From positions 14,304,501 to 14,368,500 of the forward strand of contig JAEOAD010000018.1 of the NCBI GenBank assembly GCA_036365145.1: DNA of 64,000 nt, written 5' to 3'. The notes beneath the pieces are model-generated. The model was not told the origin of the DNA, searched no databases, and saw nothing but the letters and a program-made list of their open reading frames with translations. The DNA comes from Orientallactaga sibirica. Lineage: Eukaryota; Chordata; Mammalia; Rodentia; Dipodidae. Both the position numbers and the translations under genes were made by a program. Of this stretch, positions 37,040 through 49,819 are shown in pieces (position 1 is the first letter of the stretch; each line of letters starts with the position of its first letter).

Positions 37040-37775
37040 ATATTTTACTATTAGTGTTGGGCTACCTCCAAATTCATTTTTAGTCATATCTCCTATAGCT
37101 TACATTGTCTATGCCTGAAAACTTAAAAAACAAAAAAAAAAAAAAAAAACACTACACTATAAACCAAACGATAGTGGTTTCAAACTCAAACCAGGTCTCT
37201 TTACCCTGTCTATCTACCGTTCAAGGACATCTGCTATAGGATTTTCTCTAAAAGTCTACAAATCCTTCCGGGGGGGGGGAACCCTTCAAGTCAGATAATC
37301 AATGATGCTAAGAAATCCACAACTTCATAAATCTTATTTTATTTCAGAGAATTTTGCATTAGCTTAGCAAAGAAGAGATTAAAGGAGAGAATTCTTGCAT
37401 GTTTTATTAGTAACTCAAGAGAAGATTGTATACATTGGTTCAAAATAATCCATTTATTTTCACTCTACTAAATTTATTATCTATCACTTTTCAAATATTT
37501 AAGAAGAGTATTTAGAATTAGATATCAGGCACTTATTCCAGCAGTTGTAGTATTAATATTTATCTTTGTTGAAAGACATATTTGTATAAAACAACATTTA
37601 CAGAGATTAAAAAGACTTATTATGTCTTTAAGGACTTTGCTATGTAATGAAGCCAAAAGGACATTAAACAGGCTCATGAGCACTAAAGAGATCTGCTGTG
37701 CAAAGAGAATGTTTGTGTTGTCTCTTGCACTGAGCTTCTAGTCTTACTTAAAGTATTGAAAATAAGGTTGATAAA
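37040..37775. other. Unique-looking non-coding sequence
   Basis: Contains an A run at about 37,130-37,149 and a G run at 37,270-37,279. No gene is visible. Confidence 0.4.
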
Positions 37776-37779
37776 AATG

Positions 37780-38200
37780 AATGATCTGACATATAGATCG
37801 ATGGGACAGAATAAAAAGCTCCAAAACAGAACCACAATAAGTGTGCCCAATTGATTTTTGACAAAGATGCAAAAACTCATGAAGAGAAAATGACATTTTT
37901 CTTTTTCAATAGATGATGTTGAAACATTTGGTCATTCATTTTCAAAACCAACAAAGAAAAAGAAACTCAGCCTATACTTCTCTTTTTATATCAATATAGA
38001 TAAAGTTTTATCTCTAAGGATCATTATCTAAATGTAAAATTACTAGACTCTTAGAGAAAACATGAGAGAAGTATCTTTATATTTCACCTTGGTTTGGACA
38101 GAGTATTTGGATATGATCCCAAAGCATCATGCATCACAAACCAAGTTTGATTTTATTAAAACTCATAACTTTCAGTTTGCAAAAAATATATTGTTGAGAA
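37780..38200 (+). mobile_element. Old L1 ORF2 C-terminal fragment
   Basis: The run 'gatcgatgggacagaataaa', then 'cccaattgatttttgacaaa', then 'tttattaaaactcataactt' follows the order of the ORF2 C-terminal region seen at 8810-9210, heavily decayed. Confidence 0.65.
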
Positions 38201-38414
38201 AATAAAAAGGCATGCCAAACAGTGTTCCATGATGTAATATTAGCAATTGGTAGGCTGTGGCAGAAAGGTTGTGAGTTCAACACTAGCCAGACTACATAGT
38301 GAAACACTGTCTTAGAAACATAAAATTGTAGAAGCAGCAATAACATCAAAAGAAAGAAATAAGAAATAAGGTGAAAAGACAAGCATAAGCTGGGTGGAAA
38401 TGTTCACAATTTTA

Positions 38415-38690
38415 ATTTAATTTAATTTAATTTATTTTTGGAGAGAGACACAGAGAAGAGACAGACAGAGAGGGAGAGGGAGAGGGAGACAGATAGAGAA
38501 TGGGCGCACCAGCAGTCTCTCAGCTGCTGTGAACGAAATCCAGATGTGTGCGCCCCCTTGTGGGCAAGTGCAGCATTGCGCCCTTGCATCACTTTGCATC
38601 TGGCTAAACGTGGGACCTGGAGATTGGAACCGGGTTCTTAGGCTTAGCAGGCAGCCACCTTAACCGCTAAGCCATCTCTCCAGCCCTATT
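38415..38690 (-). mobile_element. tRNA-derived SINE, variant 2
   Basis: Inverted. A (taatt)n tail and GA-rich tract are followed by 'cagcagtctctcagctgctg', 'tgcagcattgcgcccttgc' and the head 'aaccgctaagccatctctcc'. Confidence 0.88.
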
Positions 38691-38886
38691 CACAATTTTA
38701 TAACCAAAAAATGGTAGTCAGGACAGAGGCATAGCTCTGCAATAGCTTGAAGTGTTCCCTTTCTCCTTCAGGACCTCCATTCAGGCTGGACTTTGATTCA
38801 TGGCTTCACAACAGAAAACAATTCCAGGATAAGCCATTATGAAACAGAGATGAAGTTTATAAAAAGGTATTTTTCTAGTTTTTAAT

Positions 38887-39072
38887 TTTTTTTTTTTATT
38901 TATTTGAGAGAGAGAGATAGTGACAGATATATACAGAGAATGGGTGTGCCAGGGCTGTCAGCCACATGTGACACCTTGTGCATCTGGCTTATGAGCATAC
39001 TGAGGAATCAAACCTGGGTCCTTTGGCTTTGCAGGCAAGATCCTTAACCACTAAGCCATCTCTCACCCCTCT
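38887..39072 (-). mobile_element. tRNA-derived SINE, variant 1 (body partly deleted)
   Basis: T-rich tail, GA tract, 'gaatgggtgtgccagggctg', then 'aaacctgggtcctttggctt' and 'accactaagccatctctc'. It is shorter than its relatives in the middle. Confidence 0.85.
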
Positions 39073-39204
39073 AAAAGGTCTTTTTTTTATCATAGATATT
39101 AAGCACATAGATAAATAAAAACTGAGAAGCTCAAGAAAGAATAAAACATCCCTGTGAGGGTGAATGGGCTTCTCAAGAGAGACTCACACTTGGTTGTCTT
39201 TTTA

Positions 39205-39412
39205 GAAATATTTCATTTATTAATCTGCAAAGAGAGGGAGAGTGGGAGAGAGAGAGAATGAGCATGTGCCAGAGCCTCTAGCCACTGTATGTGAACTCCA
39301 AACGCATGTGCCACTTTGTGCATCTGGATTTTAAGTGGGTAGTATGGAATCAAACTCGGTTCGTTTGGCATTACAGGCAAGTGCCTTAAATACAAATCCA
39401 TCTCTCCAGCCC
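39205..39412 (-). mobile_element. tRNA-derived SINE, variant 1
   Basis: 'tttcatttattaatctgcaa', a GA-rich tract, 'cagagcctctagccactgta' and the inverted head 'aatccatctctccagccc'. Confidence 0.87.
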
Positions 39413-39414
39413 TT

Positions 39415-42400
39415 GGTTGTCTATGATAGATTTATGTAGGATGCTGGTGGGTGTTGCAGCTATAATCTTTACATGATTGCTAAAGATGGTAAATGAGAGC
39501 ACAGGGTGGTTTCTAAGGGGCACTTGACAAAATTAAAATTGATAAAGTAGCCAGGATGTGGGAAGATAGGTTATCTTTACTGCTAAGTCAACTCTCTTGT
39601 TTGAGATTTCAAGAGTGTCTAGGGAAAGGAATGAGTCCCTACCCAAGGGTCTTAAGCCACACTCAGTGCTATTTAACAGAGCAGATCTATATGTGAAAGG
39701 AGTAACCTTTCTGGTTCAACAGCCTTCACAGAAACTGTTGTTAACTGTGCTAGAGTTCTTGTTTCTCAGCTGACAAGGGGTTTCTACTAGACTCCCGGCT
39801 GCAGGGGCTCTGTTTCCTTCCCATTTCCCTTTAATTTTCTCCATCTTCTATCTTGCCTCACAGTAGCCAGACCATGTAAAAGAAAAAAAATAAAACTCAC
39901 TACTTTAAATGATAAGTAAATGACATAATAAAAATTCGGGGAATGGAGAGATGGCTTAGGGCTCAGATGACAGAATAAAGTATATTTGTATCAAAACAAG
40001 TTTGGGTGAACAGATGAGTTTGTTAGAGCTACTTACAGAACAGGAGGAGGAGTTGCTTGCAGGAGCACAGATGACTCAACTGCAGCTGCATCACCAGAAA
40101 GTCCATGCAGCATAGGTGACTCACAACCCATAGGCAGCTCAGATAGAGGGAGAGTATCTTTCTAAGAAGTTATCCTCCCTTTATATATCTTCAGGATGAG
40201 TTCTTGGAACCTTTTCCCCAGACTAGTTAACTTCCTGAGTCTACTGAGCTTCCTTCCTCACCACAGGAGGAAATGTTTCAATTTGGAGGAAATTGTCATA
40301 CAAAATAACTGAGAGTGAGTATACAAAGCTAAGCAGGAAGAGCAGTGAGTAAATGATGAAAGGACACATGTGACATGTAAATGGAAGGGGATAAAATATT
40401 GTGAGGGAGGGGAATTGGAAAGAAGAGGGGAGAGAATCAACTAAAAAATTATATTTGAAAATACAAGAATGAATGATTCTTAATTAATGTAAGGCAACTA
40501 AAACAAAATAAAACAAATAGTAAAGGGTGGCTCAAAGTCTAAAATCCACTTGTCATTGAGAGACTTTGGGGAATGTATGTCAACTTTTTTGGACTCTGGT
40601 TTCTGATGCTGATTTCCTCCCTTGTCCTCACCCATTTCCGTTGCTCAAAGTTCTATTCACTCATTAGAGATATCCTAAAATTTCAAAGTCATCAGCATTA
40701 TATCCATAATTATAATTTCCTCTTACTTTATCTGTGGTTACTTCCTTGTATACAAATGTATTAAAAAGCAGAGGGCAAGAATTAAACATGGCAGACATCA
40801 GTGTAAAATTTGACAATGATTCATTTGAGAGTATGTGAGCATCTTTGTCTTTGAGTGTAACTATTCTCACTGCTTATTTATTCCTTATTTGTACTAGAAT
40901 AGAGTCTAAGTCAACTAGGTATGAAGAGAAGATAGATACTGAACTTTTTTCCTAGAGCTTAGGACTAAGCCATGTAGAAGGGAGACTTGGCCAAGCATAC
41001 TACCATATTTCTTGGAAAGAGCATTCCAAATCAAAAGAAATTGGATAAGGTAAATCAAAGTTAGTGATATGCTTTGAGAGAAGAGAAAGCATAAGCAGTG
41101 AGATATGATGAAATGGAGCTGATGGAGAGAGAACAGAGTACATGTTTCCTTTTAAGCTTTTGTAAATATCCTGGATTTTATTATAAGTGAGTTGGACAGT
41201 TACTGATAGATATGCATGTGACAAGATTACCCTACCCTTGGATTAAAAAAAACCAAAAATGGGCAAAAGTATAATAGTGAGATACAGTGAAATATAAATG
41301 TAAAGATCAAGTGAAATATTGTAGTAGCTTGAAAAAGAGTATAATGGCATTGGTACTGAAAAGTAATTTTAGTTTGTACACTTTCTTTAGAGTAAAGTAT
41401 TAAGAGGAAATAAAACACAAAGAGAAAATATCTATTAATTATTCAAGTGGGAGTAATTAAGAAGCAATTATGTTTTAAAGTGTAGGGTTCTAGAAAGAGG
41501 TACACTGAGGAAATAAGTTTGAGAATTGTCAGGCTGGAGATGATATTAGGAAGAGATTGTTTAAGGAGTCAGTGTAGGTAGACCAGAAGACTCAAAGCTT
41601 TCAACTGCCTAGAGATTGCCACATGTGGAAAAATTATCAAAGGAGAACAACCACAACAACAGCAAAAAAAGCTGAAAGTGAGACTGAAACAAACTTAGGT
41701 GAGGAAAATATCCAAATACTAAGTAAATGAATACATTTTATAAAGAATCGAATAAGCAAGCATGTCAGATAAAGTTAATGGGTGATATCAGATGTAAGTT
41801 TAACAGTTGAAAGAATAGTTTGGGTGGGATGATTGTTATAGAGAGAATGAGACAAAATTACTTGGAAATAAACGATACATTTTGAGACTTTTCTATAAAG
41901 AAGAATGGAGCCAGAAGTTTATGTGGAGTTAAAGGATAAATTTGGTAGTTTTTAAAGCTAAGGATTATTATTACATGCTGCTGAAAAGTGGATGAATAAC
42001 ATTCAATACAGCATAAATGATTGTGATTTAGAAATCATTGAATAGTCACAACCTTGAGAAGGTGAGAAAGATGTAGATGAGTTCTTCTGTTCCACAGTTG
42101 TTACTGGGCATGTAAATGAGCATATTCACTCCTTCTAACTGGAAATAGATACTTCAAATGCCAAGACAATGTGCTGTAGATACATTTTGGTCAGATCATG
42201 GGAAATTACCCAATGATGGTTTCTATTTTGTCAGTGAAATAGCATCCCACACCATCAATTTAGAATGAATGTAAGAAAGGAAGTGCTGAATGTATAAAGT
42301 GAGAGAAGCTGTCAAGCAGTGATCTAGAAAAATATGGAAAGAAACACATTGTACTAGAATTTCAGGACATGTGTGAAGATGGACTTTAAGCACTCTGCAT

Positions 42401-42555
42401 TACTTAGCATGATTGTATGTATTTGTCTAAGTATATTCAGTTCACTGAACAAGTGAAAGAAAGTTTTTCCAGGGAAGTTTAGTACAATGAGAGGGAGGCA
42501 AGGGAGTTGTTAGTACATACCAGAGGGTTATTAGCATTCTGATCATTATTTGGTA
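39415..42555. other. Unique-looking non-coding sequence
   Basis: A long AT-rich stretch with no frame having protein-like features and no repeat I can name with confidence. Confidence 0.45.
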
Positions 42556-42558
42556 GTT

Positions 42559-43820
42559 GTGATGGTCAGTGTTTGTTGTTAAATTGATTGGATTTGTAAT
42601 CTCCTAGGAAATATACTTCTGGATATGCTTTCAGAGGAATTAAGGAAGAAAGGACTTACCTATGAAATGTGGGTTACACTATCCCATCCCAGATTGAATG
42701 AAAATGGGGAAAAAAAGTAGCTTCCTGAACTCCAGTATTCATTTCTCTCCACTTTTCAATGCAGATGCAAAGTGACCAGCTGCTTCATGGCCCCACTGCC
42801 AAATCTTTCCACCATGGTAAACTATGATCTAAACCAAATTCTTCTTAGATTGCTTCTGTCAAGTATTTTGTCTGGCAATAAATTAAAAATGGAGCTAATT
42901 CAAAAAGCTGGTACTGAGAAGTGGCACTGTTGCTGTGAATAACTAGCATGCAGTTTGTAGGTTGTTGGAACTGGCCTATGACTATGGCCTAGCAAAGCCA
43001 AATTATACTGCAAGCAAGTATAACTGGGTCATTTGGGTTGGAACTTGCAAGAATACAATGCTAGTAGAAATGTGTCACATTGTGAAGTCCCATGTCACAA
43101 GATTTCAGATGAGAGCAAGGACTCAATCAAGAGGACCTTTCTGCTACATTCTGGCAACAACTCTGGCCACCTGTGTCCTAAGAACTTGCATGAGGCTAAA
43201 TTAAAAAGTAATGAAAAATTGTTTGGTGGGGAAAATTTCAAGACAGCTGATGATTCAGGTGTGTTTTAAGTTGTAGACAAGGTGGGTAAGGAGACACCAG
43301 TTGAAGTTGTTGAAGAGATTAGTGCTATTAGGAGAAACCTGTCTTTTACTGTGGTAGGTATACAGTATGCTGACTGTAGCACCAATGGTCTCCTGATAGA
43401 GTCTGTATTCTTTTCTGAAAATGTAAAATGGGACTTCACCATGTGGACAAATTTCCATTTCAACTCAAAGACTGTTGGAGTCAGATGATTCCACCAAAAG
43501 TACCAGACAACAGTCATGAAACTATAAGTTTGGATGATTTACCTGCTGAAATTTTGATTTTGTTAGACACATCATTATTTCCAATGTCCTAATTCCTCCA
43601 TTTTTGGGATGAAAGTGATTCTTCTGTATCATTATCTCTTACAATTATATAATTTTATTTTAATATTACAAGGACATACTGTTAAGTGATTACCTTGCAT
43701 ATCAGAGTAGACTTTGGGCAGTATTGAAACTTTTTAACATTATAGAGACATTTGATGTTTAACTAAATGTATTTTGAACTATGAGTTGGCCATGAAGGAA
43801 GGAAATCAGGGGCAGGGGGA
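42559..43820 (+). mobile_element. ERVL/MaLR-related LTR with internal sequence
   Basis: An LTR of about 344 bp (TGTGATGGTCAG at 42,559 to CTAATTCA at 42,902) is followed by 'aagctggtactgagaagtgg', the usual primer-binding-site-like start of ERVL/MaLR internal regions. About 0.9 kb of non-coding internal-type sequence follows. There is no 3' LTR; the neighbouring minus-strand element takes over near 43,827. A related solo LTR lies at 47.63-47.98 kb. Confidence 0.65.
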
Positions 43821-43826
43821 ATAGAT

Positions 43827-45432
43827 GGCTGCAGATGCAAACTGCAAACTAATAAAACATTGAATATATTGGGGGCCATCTATTCAAACTACTATATTCT
43901 GCCCCTGCCCCCCAATAGATTTAAAACCATCACACAGTGTAAATTTTATTTAGTCCAATTTCAAAAGTCCCCACAGTCTTAACCAACTTAAGATAGTGAG
44001 TCCTGTAAAATCAAACAAGTTAAATACTGTCAACACATAAAGGCACAGAGTGAACATTTTTAACTGGTATAAGGCATGGCAAGGAGAGACTAGAACAATG
44101 CAAAGTTAACCACCACCAGAAACCATCAAACTTCTGCAGCTGAAGTTTAATATAACCTGAGACTGACAGTCTCCAGGTTTTCCAGTTCCACCCCTCTAGC
44201 TAGGCAGAGTAGCCAGGGAAACCTTCCATTCCAGACCAACAGTGCACTCCATGGTAGCCCTTGCATAGTCTTGGTATATGCAAAACATCTTCAGGTCTCC
44301 ATGCAAACTATGGTTCATCTTCCAAAGGCTCTTCAGCCTATCGGAGCACCATGCCCTGCCTCATGCCACATCTCAGCAGCAGATCCTGGAACAGTGTGCA
44401 ATTCTTGACCCACTTCATGCATTTTTTATGCTTCCAAAATTAACACCAGGTGTGCAGGACACAGCCATATTCTTAATTCAGGGACTAAACAAATTGTAAC
44501 CTTGAAAAGTAGGTTCCTTCTCCAGTCAACTCTTTCCCCAAAGAGTTTGCATTTCTATCATAGTCTTTCCTCAGGTATCCTCTCCATTGTTTTAACATAA
44601 AGCAGTTGGGCCATCTTCCTTAAGATAGCTAATGTGTTTGACAATAGCAGCTTCAGTAACCAAAAACCAGTCTTAGTGCCTCTAATTTTAACTTGTGTGA
44701 TGTTTACCAACTTAAAATCTTAAATCTCTAAGTCCAATATCTTTAGCCAAGCACATCAGTCCATTACAAATTTAACCTTGATCAAACTGTCTGGTCCTAG
44801 GCAGAAGAATGCAGCTATCCCTTATGCCAGTAGCACAGTTCCAATAAAGTCCTCTGCAGTCTTTCCTTCTCCTTAGAAAACTCATAAGCCAAGTCTCGAA
44901 GTTCAATATTGTCTGCACTTAGCATTCTCAAAATCTCATCAGAATAGTTCATAAAACTTGGCTTACCACTCCAGAAGGCATCTTCTGTTGCAAGCACCAA
45001 GCCCATGCACCTTCCTCCAAACAAAGGTTCCAAAAGACCAACATCCACATGGTCAGGTTCATCTCACCCCACGTTCTGGTACCAACTTCTGTAGCAGATA
45101 GATTCAGGTTCACTGAGATGAACTTCCAGATCAGGCACAGTTATGGAGGAAGGGATTTATTGAAGCTTACAGATCCAGGGGAAGTTCCATAATGGCAGAA
45201 GAAGTTGGCCTGCTCTTACAGGACCAGGCAGACAGACAGAAAGCCATAAGCCACAAGCCAAAAGCCACACAGCACAGCATACCTCAGGAACTCCAGCTAG
45301 GCACATATTGCATATCTTTAGAATGGAATCTCAAACCCAGTGACACTGCCCCAGCCAGGTAGCTGTAGATGCAAACTACAAACTAATAAAACATTGAATA
45401 TATTGGGGTCCATCCATTCAAACTACCACACA
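43827..45432 (-). mobile_element. MaLR-type element, 3' LTR truncated
   Basis: Inverted relative of the 27.3-29.3 kb element. Its 5' LTR is complete at about 45,092-45,432 (plus-strand right end 'attcaaactaccaca'). The internal region reads on the minus strand through the same blocks (e.g. 'gatgccttctggagtggtaa'). Only about 65 bp of the 3' LTR remain at 43,827-43,893. It is non-coding. Confidence 0.8.
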
Positions 45433-45461
45433 AGGTGATAAAGATAAGCACTGAGGACACT
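45433..45461 (+). mobile_element. L1 3' UTR sliver left of an LTR-element insertion
   Basis: 'aggtgataaagataagcact' followed by 'gaggacact' matches L1 3' UTR sequence at about 11,411-11,440. The match resumes at 47,274, so the MaLR between them split one L1 fragment. Confidence 0.7.
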
Positions 45462-47268
45462 TGTGGCGGTTTGATTCACATTTCCCCCATAAACTTAGGT
45501 GTTCTGAATGCTAGGTTCCCAGCTGATAGAGATTTGGGAATTCATGCTTCCTGGAGGCAGTGTATTGTTGGGGGTGGGCTTTTGGGTGTTATAGCTAGTT
45601 TCCCCTGGTCAGTTGCTGTTGTCCCCGTGATGTTGGTGAGGAGGTTATGTCTACCCTGTGCTCATCCCCTGCCATCATGGAGCTTTCCCCTCAAGCCTGT
45701 AAGCTAAAATAAAGTGTTTTTTTCCCCACAAGCTGCTCTTGGTCAGGTGATTTCTGCCAGCAATGGGAACCTGACTCCAACAGTAAAGTTGGTAGTGAGG
45801 AGTGGTGTCATTTGCTGCTAGACACCTGACTGTATGGCTTTGCCCTTTTGGAGCTGATTTTCAAGAGGAATGTGGAAGGATGTGAAACCTTGGCCCAAGA
45901 GATGCCTTACAGTGCTGTAAGTACAGCTTGATGGACCATTCTGTTCAGAATTGAAAGGCCTGAATGCAGTAAGAACTATGGACTGCAAGGTTTGGCTTGT
46001 GAGGGTGAGAAAGAGCTTTTCCTGGAGTGGGCTAGAAGCAGTTTGTGTGGGAGGCTTGCTGTTATACCTGTGTCCTGAGAACTTGTGCAGGGTTGTGTTG
46101 TATAGAAATGGACTGGTGTGAGCAGAGGGATATAGGACAAAAAAGGAAATCTTAAAGCCCAAACTGCTGCCCATTCAGCTGCAATTGTATGAGAGATTAC
46201 AATCATTGAAACTGGATCAGCTGAGCTGCATTGGGGCAACAGAAAGGATGTAGATTATTTTGAAGAGGTCTGGATGCTCAAGGAGTGTCCTATTCTTCAA
46301 AGTCTGCTTTATTTCTCCCTGGATTAACAAACTGGCACTCCATCTGGTATTGTGGATTATGAGAAATGCAGGAAAGAGAGGGTCATTGCATTTGCAGCAT
46401 GGTCTTGTGTTTTGGAAATGGCCATGGGCAGTGCAAGGCAGATTTGCTGGATGCCTGCATGGAGACGTGATGGAGCCATGAGGATAGGCAGTGGGGACCC
46501 AGTGGAGGTGCCAGTACCACATGATGGCTGTTAAGGAGAGCTGCCAGTCCAATGAAGTTTTCCAGAACTGTGAGTAGCCTAGCTGGAGGGGAAGAATTGG
46601 AACTCCTAAGACTTGTTGCTGGTTAGAATTATCAGACTTGGAGATTTGTCACTGACTAGAGTTGTTGGAATTGGAGCTACAGAGTTTAATGTTTGCTCTC
46701 GTTGTTTTAAATCTTGTATTGAAAATTTCTTTGCTATGCCCCATGCCATCTTTGCAGTATGAATATTTATTCTGTGCAACTTTAAAATTTTTTTCTTTTT
46801 TTGGTATTATGGGGACGTTTGAACATTAGGATTTATAAAAACTATTTGGACTTTTAAAGTTGGACTGAATGCATTGCATTTTACACCATGGATGCTTATC
46901 AGCTTATGGTGGCCAGGGGCATAATGTGGTGGTTTGATTCAGGTGTTCCCCATAAACTTAAGTGTTCTGAATGCCAGGTTCCCAGCTGATAGAGATTTGG
47001 GAATTAATTCCTACAAATGTACTGTTGGGGGCGGGCTTATGGGTCTTATAGCCAGTTTCCCCTTACCAGTGTTTGGCACACTTTCCTATTACTGTTGTCC
47101 ACCTGATGTTGGTGAGGAGGTGATGTCCACCCTCTGCTCATGCTATCATTTCCCCTGCCATCGTGGAGCTTCCTCCTTAAGCCTATAAGCCAAAATAAAC
47201 CTTTTTTCTTTTCCTCACAAGCTGCTCTTGGTAAGGTGATTTCTGCCAGCAATGCGAACCTGACTACA
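45462..47268 (+). mobile_element. Complete MaLR (ORR1-like) retrotransposon with TSD
   Basis: LTRs at 45,462-45,779 (TGTGGCGGTTTG to CTGACTCCA) and 46,925-47,268 (TGTGGTGGTTTG to CTGACTACA) flank 1.15 kb of non-coding internal sequence. The 5-bp duplication ACACT lies at 45,457-45,461 and 47,269-47,273. Each LTR has an AATAAA signal. The internal region starts 'aaagttggtagtgaggagtg', a decayed form of the usual primer-site region. The family name is from memory. Confidence 0.85.
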
Positions 47269-47273
47269 ACACT

Positions 47274-47590
47274 ATTCAAAATGTAGCAAAGCAGAAATCC
47301 AGGAGCTTCTGGGTATTCAATACTAAAATAGACTTAAACCACTAAAGCTCAGGGAATTTTGTGGAAGAGGGGGTAGAAAGACTGTAAGAGCCACAGGGTG
47401 GAAGGGAATACTCAGAGATATTCCCCCACCTCCACCATGACTGACTGTTGCATTCACACTTCAAAACACACAACCCCATGGTGAATACCAGCAATCCCAC
47501 TGAAGAGGCCCTTCAGTAGAAGGAAATGATGGTTCCAACACATGATGTGTCCATACAAAGTTTCTACTTAATAAGAATAAAAAAAGTTAT
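47274..47590 (+). mobile_element. L1 3' UTR terminal fragment
   Basis: Continues the sliver at 45,433. It has 'ctcagggaattttgtggaag', 'gtagaaagactgtaagagcc', and an A-rich end at 'aataagaataaaaaaag'. Confidence 0.75.
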
Positions 47591-47625
47591 TTCTTTTGGT
47601 TTCAAGTTGGCCAAACTTGGATTTG

Positions 47626-47984
47626 TGATGTTTAATTTTCTTAATGTTTACTGGATTTGTAATCATCTAGGAGACACTTTTTTTTATGTGTCTTTGGAGT
47701 GCTTTCAGAGAGATTTAAATGAGGAGGGAAGTCTCACTCTGAATGGGATTGGATCTAAGAATAAATCAAATGGAAACAAAAACAAAATCAAGCTGTGCCC
47801 AGCATAAATCTTCCTCAGCTTCCTGGTTGTAGGCATAATGTGACCAAGCCACCTCTCTTTCCCACCAACATGCTTACTGCTACAGCCTACTACATCTCTT
47901 TTTAAACTAGAAGCCAAAAAGGACTTCCCTCAAATTGGTTCTGTAAGGTGTTTTGTTACAGCAGTTAGAGAAGTAACTAATGCA
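47626..47984 (+). mobile_element. Solo LTR, ERVL-type
   Basis: TGTGATGTTTAATTTTC to GTAACTAATGCA. It shares 'ggatttgtaatc..ctagga' and 'tgctttcagag' blocks with the LTR at 42,559. No clear duplication or internal sequence. Confidence 0.65.
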
Positions 47985-47989
47985 GTAAC

Positions 47990-49665
47990 AACTGTTAGAT
48001 ACTCCATTGCACTATCCTCATTATAATGTTGACCTTGCCTCAGAACAGCCCTTCTAATACAAAGCTCTGACAATTCTGTCACTAAGGATTGAAGGACACC
48101 AAAATGCCCTTACATTTGTAGTTGTTAGCTTCCTTGTATAAATAATCATATTGATTCTTTTGATTTCATCTCTTACAGAATAGCTAGTGAGGTATCTGGT
48201 ACCTGGTAATTTTTGAATTTTTGATGATGGAGCTAAAATCAGAAAGGAGAAGTATTTTGCCCAAGGCTCTCAGAACTTGCTGTCTGGGATCAGACCTGCT
48301 GTATCCCTTACATGAATCTCACTATATCTGCTCTGCCACCCTGTATCAACCTGTGCTTCAAGTCATAATTTAATTATATGTGTTGGTTTTAGTTCTGGTT
48401 GGGAACAATTGCTATCTGACTTGCAACTTTTTCTGTGCCCATTAGTGAAAAGGTCAAGAGTTTGGTTATATCTAAAACTCACCTCTAGTAAATGGCAGAC
48501 CTTCTTTCTTTCCCCTTCTTCAGTCTCAAAGCCATAGGAAGCAGAAATACTAAAGCCTGTGTTTATGCAACACAGATTACATATGACATTAGAGAACTGA
48601 GAAAGTTTTAGAAACTAAACCTGAAAGCCAAATATGGGGTAATTAAATAACTTATTTAGCGTCAGTGTTTATTTTTTCAGAAAATGTAGATCACTTAAGG
48701 AAATAAAAATTAAGAAAATATCTTTTATCAAAACATTAAGTAGAAATTTAATTTTAGAAGAAAAAATGTTCCTTTTTTTTAAAAAACCATGGAGGCTATT
48801 CTCTAGGGTACTTCTTTGCTGAATATGTGATATGCTTTTTTAAGTGCATTTTCTTCTCATAAAATCACATGAAGAGGAGAATTTACTGTACTTTTATCAT
48901 ATTAAGCAATTTAGTAATAGTTGCTTTTCTGGAACTGCCTTAGCTAATATTTAAATGCTTATTTTTAACCTGCATTTGAACATCCTTATTCTAGTTCAAA
49001 AGGCATTTGAGGAAGTTACACATGCTTATATTTCAAATGTGCTGCTTGTTCTCTAGTTCCATACTTATCAAGCAAGTACATCTCTCACATGTATGGTAAA
49101 TGTAGCAGACTTCAGTCTTTATCTTATTGATTCTCCCATTAAATAGCACTCTTAATATTGTTACCTAATAGAGGATATAAGGACAATATTTGAATCACCT
49201 TTGGCCAATAAGCCCAAAGGACAAGAATTCAGGCTCTCTGGAAACAGGCAAACATGTATTGAAATCTTGTCTTTTTATCATATTAAAGTTTCCCTAATAT
49301 ATTGTTTAGCTTTTCAAAGTATCCTTTCTTAGTCATATTTAAAATTTTGAATGCATATAGTCCTAGGTCATCATATCATGTCAAGCAATATATATGTATG
49401 TATAGAAAGGAAGAAATAGACAATTCCACAAACATACTAGGAAAAATTTAATAACCAGCCTCAGTAATTGACAGAAAAATTAAACAAGAAGGCATTAACA
49501 TCTTAGAAGATATAACCACACAAGCAATCACTTGATCTATTTCTCATTGAAAAAATACAGAGCATTCATGAATATATTTCATATCTGAGACCCTAAAATA
49601 ACATTAATATGCATTATTTATTTTCATGTTTTCAATTGAATTTTAACATTACCTTGATTTAAAAT
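47990..49665. other. Unique-looking non-coding sequence
   Basis: AT-rich, with no gene or repeat I can support. Confidence 0.45.
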
Positions 49666-49671
49666 ACTCTT

Positions 49672-49815
49672 AGTGCTTGCCCACAAGAGGGCGCACGCCA
49701 CCCTTGCCCATAAGGGGGTGCATGCTGCGTCTGGCGCACCCATTCTCTGCCTCTTCCTCTCTCTCTCTCTCTCTCTTTTTTTCTCTGTCTCTCTCTCTCT
49801 CAAAAAAAAAAAAAT
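49672..49815 (+). mobile_element. tRNA-derived SINE, variant 2, 5'-truncated
   Basis: Lacks the pol III head. It starts in the body with 'gtgcttgcccacaagagggc' and an internally repeated 'gcccataagggggtgcatgc', then a CT-rich stretch and an A run. Confidence 0.8.
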
Positions 49816-49819
49816 GCTC

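Noticed and set aside
42962..43488. Frames of 67-83 codons on both strands
   Set aside because: They lie in ERVL/MaLR internal-type sequence and overlap each other. No protein features.
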